From Megamonas sp. UBA1796 (GTDB lineage Bacteria; Bacillota; Negativicutes; Selenomonadales; Selenomonadaceae): DNA of 5,060 nt. The notes below the pieces were generated by a model. That model worked only from the letters and a program-made list of their open reading frames with translations, did no database searches and was not told the origin of the DNA. The position numbers and the translations under genes are program-made. How positions within the stretch are numbered: position 1 is the stretch's first letter; each line of letters starts with the position of its first letter. The stretch lies in the NCBI GenBank assembly GCA_002319795.1, contig DCFU01000001.1:1-5060 (forward strand). The letters are read 5' to 3'. This document shows, in pieces, positions 1 through 4,967 of this stretch.

Positions 1-1
1 G

Positions 2-682
2 TCCATCAAATCGAGAAAGGGGGCAGAGTATCTCAACTATTACATATTAAAAGAAATAATTGACCGCACCAAGATGGCAGGGTTTAAGGAACAGTACAGC
101 GCAGAGCGCATATGTGCCGCTGTGCTGAAAGATATCGCTGCCTGCGAGTATTCTCTCCATAGCCAATGTTCCGGGCAAATATTTGCTTTAGAGGCGCGTG
201 AGACATTGGCCATGGCCAATGCATTACGACTTCATTTAAAGTGCAAGTACAAGACCATTCTGCAGTATGATGCGGATCATCCACTCACGGCAGCTGAAGA
301 TATACGAAATGGGCAGCAGATATGTAAGACCTTGCAGGCACAGGTATATTGCCGGGTTCTAACGGGCTATGCTGCCAAACTTTTGCAATATAGTGACCAT
401 AGACTGCCAATGGATCAGCAACAAAAAAGAGCGCTGGCTGACATAAAATCGCATTTCCATGCGACAGAAAAATTGTTGCAAGCTGAAAGCGTTAAGTATA
501 TTCCAGCCCCAAATCTTTCAAAAGAGTTTGAAGACATACTGACAGCCTATTATACAAAAGGAGGTCGCAATACATTTTTATCGAAATTCCAACATTTTGC
601 TCTGGGAGAAATTCAATATGGACTTGGTATCAAGAAGGCTATCGCAGTAGAAAAGAATAAGCAGCCGTTTCACACTCGCTGA
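2..682 (+). CDS. Hypothetical protein, 5'-partial (start lies before the window)
   Basis: I do not recognise this protein. The first ATG in the window is at 74, but the frame is open without a stop from position 2 (beginning SIKSRKGAEYLNYY), and no Shine-Dalgarno sequence precedes 74. The real start is therefore almost certainly upstream of the window, and at least 226 residues are visible. The visible part is rich in Ala, Leu, Lys and Gln and looks largely alpha-helical and soluble. There is no signal peptide, membrane span or obvious catalytic motif. The C-terminus is basic and ends KKAIAVEKNKQPFHTR. The gene ends in TGA, and the small membrane-protein gene starts 23 bases later, so the two may be co-transcribed. 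A plasmid or integrative-element origin is possible from the surroundings, but nothing in the protein itself proves it. Confidence 0.75.
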   Translation, partial: SIKSRKGAEYLNYYILKEIIDRTKMAGFKEQYSAERICAAVLKDIAACEYSLHSQCSGQIFALEARETLAMANALRLHLKCKYKTILQYDADHPLTAAEDIRNGQQICKTLQAQVYCRVLTGYAAKLLQYSDHRLPMDQQQKRALADIKSHFHATEKLLQAESVKYIPAPNLSKEFEDILTAYYTKGGRNTFLSKFQHFALGEIQYGLGIKKAIAVEKNKQPFHTR

Positions 683-693
683 AACGATTGGAT

Positions 694-700
694 AAGGGGG
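694..700 (+). promoter_or_regulatory. Ribosome binding site of the 43-residue membrane protein
   Basis: The purine run AAGGGGG ends 5 bases before the ATG at 706. It supports translation of this short reading frame, which might otherwise be dismissed as chance. Confidence 0.6.
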
Positions 701-705
701 AAAAC

Positions 706-837
706 ATGGATTCTCTTATAAATACCTTCATACATTCGATTGCCTGGCACGCGGGAACCAGCTTCGCACATACGCTGGGTGTTCCTCTGATAATCGTGTT
801 TGTGATTTTCACAGTACTTCGATTTTTTAGAAATTAG
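706..837 (+). CDS. Small single-span membrane protein, 43 residues
   Basis: The reading frame starts with ATG after a good Shine-Dalgarno sequence (694-700) and ends with TAG. The first half (MDSLINTFIHSIAWHAG) is amphipathic. Residues about 29-38 (VPLIIVFVIF) form a hydrophobic stretch that, with the flanking apolar residues, is long enough for one membrane helix. The end is short and basic (LRFFRN), which suggests the C-terminus stays in the cytoplasm. The gene follows the upstream helical-protein gene after 23 bases in the same direction, so the two probably share a transcript. I cannot assign a family. A holin-like peptide, a type I toxin-like peptide or a small subunit of a membrane complex would all have this shape. 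That it is a gene rests on the binding site, the spacing and the hydrophobic pattern. Confidence 0.55.
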   Translation: MDSLINTFIHSIAWHAGTSFAHTLGVPLIIVFVIFTVLRFFRN

Positions 838-859
838 CCGAAGTGCAACGGGGGATTCG

Positions 860-888
860 TTGCCATAGGTTCAGGTTTATAGTAAGAT
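860..888 (+). promoter_or_regulatory. Candidate sigma-A promoter for the kinase operon
   Basis: TTGCCA (860-865, five of six matches to TTGACA) is followed after 17 bases by TAAGAT (883-888, four of six matches to TATAAT). Transcription would start about 70-80 bases before the ATG at 972. This is the best-spaced pair in the gap between the small membrane-protein gene and the kinase gene. The -10 box is imperfect, so the call is moderate. Confidence 0.4.
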
Positions 889-959
889 TAACTTAAATGC
901 AGTAAAATATTGAGTACGTGATTGAGAAGCTGGAGATTATTGATTTAGGTGAAAAAAAG

Positions 960-965
960 AGGTGG
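960..965 (+). promoter_or_regulatory. Ribosome binding site deciding the kinase start
   Basis: AGGTGG ends 6 bases before the ATG at 972. The longer reading frame would begin at a GTG at 918, which has no Shine-Dalgarno sequence. This site is the reason for choosing 972. Confidence 0.65.
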
Positions 966-971
966 AGTCAT

Positions 972-1904
972 ATGGAATTAATAGATTTTACTAGATACGA
1001 ACAGAATGAACGAATGTATGGTGGATTATCAGGCAATAAAGTCGGAATCTGTTATGAAGGGGAAAATTACATCTTAAAGTTTCCAGGAAATTTACGTGGA
1101 CGGTCGATGCGGAATGTTGAAATGAGTTACTCGAATAGTCCGGTCTGTGAATACCTGGGTTCGCATATATATCAAAAGCTTGGTATTCCTACACATGATA
1201 CATTATTAGGCATTCGAAATGGTAAGATTGTTGTGGCCTGTAAGGATTTTTTACAGCGTGGGGATCGTTTGAATGAATTCCGCGAAATTAAGACCACATA
1301 TGAACCGCAGTTTTTGGATGTCAATGGTAATGCAACAAATGGTGAAGGCGCAGACTTGTCTGAGATTTTACAAACGATTGAGGAGCATCCTTTTTTGAAA
1401 CGGATTCCTGGGATTAAAGAACGTTTTTGGGATATGTTTGTAATAGACGCTTATATTGGAAATGCAGACCGTAATAATGGAAACTGGGGGGTCATTGATC
1501 GTCTCGATGGAACGAAGGAGCTGGCGCCTGTCTATGATAATGGTGGCTGTTTGAACAATAAATGGGATGATGAAAAAATGGATAAAGTCTTCCATGATGC
1601 AGCAGCCTTTAAGGCACAGGCGTACAATGGTGTTATTTCAACCTTCACAACCAATGATAAAAAAATTAATCCATTTCACTTCATGCAGGAAATGAAAAAT
1701 GCGGAATGCACTGCAGCGGTTACACGTATTGTGCCGCGTATATTGAAATGCGCAGCACAAATCCATAATATGTTTGCGGCAACACCTGGACTTTCGGATA
1801 TGCAGCGTATTTTTTACCGTAGGATTCTGGATGAACGGATGGAAAAAGTACTGCAGCCTGTATATAAGCAAATCCGGATGAAAGAATCTAATAAACAGCG
1901 ATAG
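972..1904 (+). CDS. HipA/CtkA-like serine/threonine protein kinase, probable toxin
   Basis: The 310-residue product has the HipA-type kinase fold. Visible motifs, numbered from the ATG at 972, are a glycine-rich N-terminal loop YGGLSGNK (16-23), the putative ATP-binding lysine in YILKFP (K36), the catalytic loop IGNADRNNGNWG (162-173, with D166 as likely base and N171 as metal ligand), and the metal-binding aspartate in PVYDNGG (D189). The remaining C-terminal third is helical. It is shorter than E. coli HipA (about 440 residues) and lacks the usual N-terminal subdomain, which makes it closer to the compact CtkA kinases known from Helicobacter. HipA-family kinases phosphorylate aminoacyl-tRNA synthetases or other cytoplasmic targets and arrest growth; the target here is unknown. 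The stop overlaps the ribosome binding site of the small acidic gene that follows, so the two are translationally coupled, as in a toxin-antitoxin pair. Confidence 0.88.
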   Translation: MELIDFTRYEQNERMYGGLSGNKVGICYEGENYILKFPGNLRGRSMRNVEMSYSNSPVCEYLGSHIYQKLGIPTHDTLLGIRNGKIVVACKDFLQRGDRLNEFREIKTTYEPQFLDVNGNATNGEGADLSEILQTIEEHPFLKRIPGIKERFWDMFVIDAYIGNADRNNGNWGVIDRLDGTKELAPVYDNGGCLNNKWDDEKMDKVFHDAAAFKAQAYNGVISTFTTNDKKINPFHFMQEMKNAECTAAVTRIVPRILKCAAQIHNMFAATPGLSDMQRIFYRRILDERMEKVLQPVYKQIRMKESNKQR

Positions 1905-1907
1905 GAG
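1903..1907 (+). promoter_or_regulatory. Ribosome binding site overlapping the kinase stop codon
   Basis: AGGAG overlaps the end of the kinase TAG stop. It sits 2 bases before the ATG at 1910, which is too close for normal use, and 8 bases before the TTG at 1916, which is ideal. The TTG is therefore preferred, although the ATG at 1910 and the GTG at 1907 are in the same frame. Confidence 0.5.
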
Positions 1908-1915
1908 TGATGAAA

Positions 1916-2134
1916 TTGTTCATTGACCCAGATATAGACATTCCCCCCAATATGCCAAAACCTTTATTGGAGGATCTAGAACGTCTGCAAAAGTATTATG
2001 ATGCCGATGACTGGTCAAATTTTGAACTGGTCTTTGATAGTGTCGATAGCAGAATCAAGTCCTATAATCTGACTGGACGCATCAGCCGGAAGGACGCTGT
2101 ACAACTTTTCCATCGCTATGGAATCATGATTTAA
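1916..2134 (+). CDS. Small acidic partner of the HipA-like kinase, putative antitoxin
   Basis: The 72-residue product starts FIDPDIDIPPNMPKPLL and is strongly acidic in its first two thirds (LEDLERL, YYDADDW). A probable helical hairpin follows, ending in GRISRKDAVQLFHRYGIMI. No helix-turn-helix of the HipB type is visible, so it would not autoregulate in the classical way. It lies directly behind the kinase gene with a ribosome binding site overlapping the kinase stop, and a terminator ends the transcript only 5 bases after its stop codon. That places it in a two-gene unit with the kinase. By position and charge it may bind and neutralise the kinase, but this is inference and I recognise no family. 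The start is uncertain: TTG at 1916 has the best spacing, while ATG at 1910 adds two residues. Confidence 0.75.
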   Translation: MFIDPDIDIPPNMPKPLLEDLERLQKYYDADDWSNFELVFDSVDSRIKSYNLTGRISRKDAVQLFHRYGIMI

Positions 2135-2138
2135 GTTG

Positions 2139-2173
2139 AAAGATGCTGTGTCTCGGATGCAGCATCTTTTTTT
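2139..2173 (+). terminator. Intrinsic terminator of the kinase operon
   Basis: A perfect 10-bp stem, AAAGATGCTG (2139-2148) with CAGCATCTTT (2160-2169), closes an 11-base loop. The right arm runs into seven T residues (2167-2173). It begins 5 bases after the stop of the small acidic gene and separates this operon from the pilT-type gene. Confidence 0.88.
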
Positions 2174-2206
2174 GCAAAAAAACAAGATTTTGAAACACAT
2201 AGACCA

Positions 2207-2215
2207 TGTTATGCT
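2207..2215 (+). promoter_or_regulatory. Candidate extended -10 promoter for the PilT-type gene
   Basis: TGTTATGCT reads as an extended -10 element (TG, one base, then TATGCT, four of six matches). It lies between the upstream terminator and the ATG at 2235. A TTGAAA lies at 2190-2195, but only 14 bases separate it from the -10 box, so it is a poor -35. A promoter is expected here because of the terminator, but the exact site is uncertain. Confidence 0.3.
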
Positions 2216-2223
2216 ATCCCATG

Positions 2224-2229
2224 AGGTGA
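2224..2229 (+). promoter_or_regulatory. Ribosome binding site deciding the PilT start
   Basis: AGGTGA, within GAGGTGAT, lies 5 bases before the ATG at 2235. The frame is open back to a TTG at 2136, but that longer version would read through the terminator hairpin at 2139-2173 and add residues absent from PilT proteins. The ATG at 2235 is therefore the start. Confidence 0.75.
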
Positions 2230-2234
2230 TCGTT

Positions 2235-3242
2235 ATGAAACCATTAGAAGAGCTGTTATCGATAGCAGCCGAAAAGCATGGTTCGGATTTACATATCATT
2301 ACAGGAAGGAGTCCAGGCATTCGCATCAACGGGACAATCGAGGTATTGGAAGGAACGCCTATGTCGCCGGAGGAAACTACCTTATTATCGAGGAACGTCT
2401 TAAATGACATACAGCTTGCAAGATTAGAAGAAAAGGGAGATGCAGATACAGCTTACGCTTGCAAAAATATTTTTGATCATAGCCGTATGCTGCGGGCGAG
2501 AGTCAATGTATTCAAGGATTTTCAGGGAATTTCTTTTGTATTCCGACTCATACCGGAGAGGATACCCACGATGTGCGAACTTATGTTGCCACTGAGCCTG
2601 CGCAACCTAATAGATGCCGAACATGGCTTTATTATCATTACCGGACCAACAGGTTCTGGAAAGACGACCACATTGGCTTCTATGCTGGATGCTATAAACG
2701 CGAAACGCAGCGGAAATATTATTACCTTGGAAGATCCCATCGAGTATGTCTATCCGCAACGGAAGTCTTTCATATCGCAAAGAGAGATTGGGTAGCATTG
2801 CAGCAGTTTCTCTACGGGATTGCGGGCTGCTTTACGTGAAGCTCCCAATGTGATACTCATTGGAGAACTGCGTGACAAGGACACGATGGCAACCGCTCTG
2901 AATGCGGCCGAAACAGGTCATCTGGTCTTTGCGACGTTGCATACGGCGAACGTCATTGAGGCAATCGACCGGATTTTGCAATATTTTCCGGCAGAGCAAC
3001 AGAAACAGGTGTGTACAAACTTTGCCAATTGCTTCCTGGGTGTAGTAGCGCAGAAGCTTATATGTAAATGTGGAGGAGGCCGTGTGGCCGCCTTTGAAAT
3101 GCTTACGAAGACGGATGCCACAGTAAGCCTTATCCGCAATCAGGAATACTTTCGGCTAAGGGATTATATGTCGCCTGCAGCGGGGATGCTGACGATGGAG
3201 CAGTCCATCAAAGACTTGAAAAGCCGCCATTTTATTGAGTGA
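2235..3242 (+). pseudogene. pilT: PilT-type pilus retraction ATPase, interrupted by an in-frame TAG
   Basis: PilT is the hexameric cytoplasmic ATPase that powers type IV pilus retraction. All family boxes are present in one frame: the N-terminal domain beginning MKPLEELLSIAAEKHGSDLH, Walker A GPTGSGKTT (137-145), the Asp box TLEDPIEY (D167), Walker B VILIGELRD (about 207-214, E211), the His box GHLVFATLHTAN (228-239), and a C-terminal segment with GGGRVAAFEML and LTMEQSIKDL. With the amber codon counted, the frame spans 335 codons, close to the usual 340-350. Codon 187 (2793-2795) is TAG, directly after the family motif QREIG, and the next residues (HCSSFSTGLRAALREAPN) continue the family pattern in the same frame. 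The N-terminal piece alone would lack Walker B and the His box and could not hydrolyse ATP. A restart at TTG 2820 has no convincing binding site. No other pilus gene is in view. This is a fresh pseudogene, a sequencing error or a read-through gene; the family call is firm. Confidence 0.88.
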
Positions 3243-3259
3243 ATCAAGCAGGAAAAATA

Positions 3260-3288
3260 TTGGCTACATAAAATTGATGTGGTATGAT
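3260..3288 (+). promoter_or_regulatory. Sigma-A promoter of the nucleotidyltransferase operon
   Basis: TTGGCT (3260-3265, four of six) and TATGAT (3283-3288, five of six) are separated by the optimal 17 bases. The site lies 18 bases after the end of the pilT-type gene and 32 bases before the ATG at 3321. It gives the following two genes their own transcript. Confidence 0.65.
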
Positions 3289-3306
3289 ATGTTTAAGAAG
3301 ATGCGG

Positions 3307-3313
3307 AAGGAGG
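3307..3313 (+). promoter_or_regulatory. Strong ribosome binding site before the 100-residue protein
   Basis: AAGGAGG, an essentially perfect Shine-Dalgarno sequence, ends 7 bases before the ATG at 3321. It is stronger than the AAAGGG (3595-3600) in front of the second gene. The first gene is thus likely made in excess over the second, as expected of an antitoxin. Confidence 0.7.
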
Positions 3314-3320
3314 ATGTACG

Positions 3321-3623
3321 ATGCTTAATAATATTGAAAACAAGGCTTCTTTAGCTTGTCAGGTTCGGATGAATATTCGTTGTGGAACTGAAATGTCGTA
3401 TCAAACACTTACTAAAATCTTACGTAATGAAATTCCATATGATGAGGAAGTACATCAGCGCTATATTTTTGGCTTTTTTGATGAATGCTATCCCTCATTG
3501 ATGAAGAAATTTATGAAGGAACAGTCAATTTCTCGTGCATCCATCATAAATCTTTTTAACCAGTTGCCAGATCAAGGTGAAAAATATAACTTTGAAAGGG
3601 CATTAAAAAATGGAGAATTCTAA
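3321..3623 (+). CDS. Hypothetical 100-residue protein, putative antitoxin of the nucleotidyltransferase
   Basis: I do not recognise this family. The product has no membrane span or signal peptide. It appears to be helical throughout, with mixed charge, and ends in EKYNFERALKNGEF. The segment MSYQTLTKILRNEIPYDEEVHQRY (about 26-49) could pack as a helix-turn-helix-like unit, but the match is too weak to claim DNA binding. It is not the winged-helix AbiEi antitoxin usually paired with AbiEii, being about half the length. It is the first gene of an operon with its own promoter and a near-perfect ribosome binding site, and its last 14 bases overlap the nucleotidyltransferase gene. That order and overlap are typical of antitoxin before toxin. 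The antitoxin role is inferred only from this arrangement. Confidence 0.8.
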   Translation: MLNNIENKASLACQVRMNIRCGTEMSYQTLTKILRNEIPYDEEVHQRYIFGFFDECYPSLMKKFMKEQSISRASIINLFNQLPDQGEKYNFERALKNGEF

Positions 3624-4320
3624 AAAGCTATTAGGGTATGCAATGGATATTTTATATGAGGGAGCTGTTCCTTCGCGCAATTGGTCTATTGGTGGAGGAA
3701 CAATTTTAGCAAATACATATAATCATCGATTAAGCAAGGATATTGATATTTTTTTAGATGATGTACAATTATTAAGTAAATTGTCACCACGTTTCAATAA
3801 TAAGAGTGAAGATGCTTTAGAATATGATGAAATGAGTCGGTACATTTCCTTGACCTTTCCTGAAGGAAAGGTCGATTTCATTGCCAGCCCACAAATTACG
3901 AAATTCTCAGCACGAAAACAACAGTTTTTAGAAAAAAATGTTCGACTCGATGATGTAGTTGAGATTGTCAGTAAAAAGTTATTCTTTCGCGGGTTTCAGG
4001 CTGTTCAGCGTGATATTTTTGATTTGGTTATTGTTTTTTCCAGTAAACGACGTCAGGATTTATTGGATGCAGTAGCAACTATGCCGGATAAGATGAAAAG
4101 CTTTTCTGATAAATTTGCTGAACAAATCCAAAATCCAAAATTCCGTCCGTATAGTGTTGTTTATGCCGATATGCTATTGCCAGGAGGAATACCATTCCAG
4201 AATAGGGAGTTTGAGATTTGCAAAGACTTTGTACAATGCGTGCAGAATGAACTATCAAAACCATTCCATAAAAACAGAGCTTGTAGTGTGAATGGCAAGC
4301 AAAAGCCGTTTGCCCGTTGA
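3610..4320 (+). CDS. AbiEii/AbiGii-like nucleotidyltransferase, probable toxin
   Basis: The 236-residue product carries the signature of the DNA polymerase beta-like nucleotidyltransferase fold found in AbiEii toxins. GGGT (28-31) is followed by the paired metal-binding aspartates in KDIDIF (D44 and D46), and a probable third acidic residue is in KVDFI (D89). A later helix EIVSKKLFFRG (118-128) and the block RDIFDL (134-139) match the AbiEii pattern of a KL-containing helix followed by RDxxDL. AbiEii-type enzymes transfer nucleotides, in characterised cases to RNA such as tRNA, and cause growth arrest in phage defence or toxin-antitoxin settings. The acceptor here is unknown. The gene overlaps the preceding 100-residue gene by 14 bases, with AAAGGG 9 bases before its ATG inside that gene, so the two are translationally coupled. 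The length is near the lower end for AbiEii, and the active site looks complete. Confidence 0.85.
   Translation: MENSKKLLGYAMDILYEGAVPSRNWSIGGGTILANTYNHRLSKDIDIFLDDVQLLSKLSPRFNNKSEDALEYDEMSRYISLTFPEGKVDFIASPQITKFSARKQQFLEKNVRLDDVVEIVSKKLFFRGFQAVQRDIFDLVIVFSSKRRQDLLDAVATMPDKMKSFSDKFAEQIQNPKFRPYSVVYADMLLPGGIPFQNREFEICKDFVQCVQNELSKPFHKNRACSVNGKQKPFAR
3852..3873 (+). repeat. Perfect 9-bp hairpin inside the nucleotidyltransferase gene
   Basis: GACCTTTCC (3852-3860) pairs exactly with GGAAAGGTC (3865-3873) around the 4-base loop TGAA. It encodes residues T82 to V88, just before the third acidic residue D89. No T-run follows, so it is not a terminator. It could slow ribosomes or mark mRNA processing, or be coincidence. 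Confidence 0.45.
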
Positions 4321-4358
4321 CATCAATGAGTAAACGGTTTATAAGGGAAACAATTGAA

Positions 4359-4401
4359 AAGAAAGCCCATCTTAAGCCAGTTGCTTTAGATGGGCTTTCT
4401 T
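4359..4401. terminator. Bidirectional intrinsic terminator between convergent genes
   Basis: AAGAAAGCCCATCT (4359-4372) pairs perfectly over 14 bases with AGATGGGCTTTCTT (4388-4401) around a 15-base loop. The right arm ends in a T-rich stretch on the plus strand. On the minus strand the complementary arm is followed by TTTTC, so it can stop transcription from both the nucleotidyltransferase operon and the convergent XRE-type gene. Confidence 0.85.
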
Positions 4402-4463
4402 AATTTGTATTGACAAGCCTGTGCTATAGTAGGTGGGGTTTACTTAAAACTTTTTTGATATGC

Positions 4464-4478
4464 AAGCGTTAAACGCTT
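4464..4478. repeat. Short perfect dyad AAGCGTT-A-AACGCTT
   Basis: Two 7-base arms are arranged around one central base, the shape of a dimeric protein's binding site rather than of an RNA hairpin. It lies between the bidirectional terminator and the 3' end of the XRE-type gene, where no promoter is evident, so its purpose is unclear. The 4402-4501 gap otherwise holds no gene. Confidence 0.35.
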
Positions 4479-4501
4479 ACCAAAGTCTGTATGCAAAATT
4501 A

Positions 4502-4963
4502 TCATTCTGATGAATATTGATAACGCCATTTATTATATGCGTTTTGTTTTTTTTTAGCAACCTCAGCAGTATCAGTTTCCTGACAAAATGATTTTTGCTT
4601 GGCGGTGTACCACGAATTCAGAGCAAAATCAAAAGCTTTATTTGATAAGGAGTTATTGAATGTTAGTGTATATTGTTTGTTAATTCTATCTATAGAAAGA
4701 CCTAAGATATTTTCCATGAAAAAGAAAGTATGCATCATATCATTCACGCTGGTTATTTCTATATCTGAAAGAGCAGCAGGAACCACGTCCAAGGCATTGA
4801 TGATTTTTTGTCGTAGTTCTGGTTTTGGTTTACGAACATTGTTTTCATATTGTCTTATACGATCGCCCGAAAGACCAACCATTTTACCGAGTTCAGCTTG
4901 TGTATAACCTCTAAATAATGTCTACTGCATGAATGCCACTTTTTCATCTGGTTCATATATCAA
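4502..4963 (-). pseudogene. XRE-family (HTH) regulator, interrupted by an in-frame TAG near its start
   Basis: The frame encodes an XRE-type helix-turn-helix with GYTQAELGKMVGLSGDRIRQYENN followed by RKPKPEL, the classic second and recognition helices of this DNA-binding family. A C-terminal region follows (MMHTFFFMENILGLSIDRI, then ALNSWYTAKQ, ending YNKWRYQYSSE) of the kind often joined to Firmicute XRE regulators. The only ATG giving an open frame is at 4882, in the middle of the HTH, which would delete helix 1 and half of helix 2. Going upstream, the same frame continues (TLFRGYTQ) but meets a TAG at 4922-4924. Beyond that it continues again as YEPDEKVAFMQ, which resembles a helix 1, back to a possible TTG start at 4963. 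Read through, the product would be about 153 residues, normal for the family. The 5' border is uncertain, and a small indel next to the TAG is also possible. Confidence 0.7.
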
Positions 4964-4967
4964 ACCG

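Noticed and set aside
845..863. Hairpin GCAACG / CGTTGC as a terminator after the 43-residue gene
   Set aside because: The stem is only 6 bp and no T-run follows, so termination is not supported.
918..971. Longer kinase start at GTG 918
   Set aside because: There is no Shine-Dalgarno sequence before 918, whereas the ATG at 972 has AGGTGG at ideal spacing and begins with residues typical of compact HipA-like kinases.
2136..2234. Extension of the PilT-type gene to TTG 2136
   Set aside because: It would translate through the terminator hairpin and add residues not found in PilT. The ATG at 2235 has a strong ribosome binding site.
2015..2410. 131-codon minus-strand reading frame over the small acidic gene and the pilT start
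   Set aside because: It overlaps a terminator and two better supported plus-strand genes, and looks like a shadow of their codon pattern.
2573..2839. Plus-strand reading frame in another frame across the pilT stop
   Set aside because: It is an out-of-frame shadow. The PilT motifs lie in one single frame on both sides of the TAG, so this is not a frameshift.
4306..4337. Inverted repeat CCGTTT / AAACGG straddling the nucleotidyltransferase stop
   Set aside because: The arms are 6 bp with a 20-base loop. The much stronger 14-bp terminator lies just downstream.
4354..4389. Short frame starting at TTG 4354 behind AAGGG
   Set aside because: It is only 11 codons and lies wholly inside the terminator stem-loop region.
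4599..4907. 102-codon plus-strand reading frame opposite the XRE-type gene
   Set aside because: The minus strand carries a recognisable HTH and C-terminal region. The plus-strand frame has no ribosome binding site or recognisable content.
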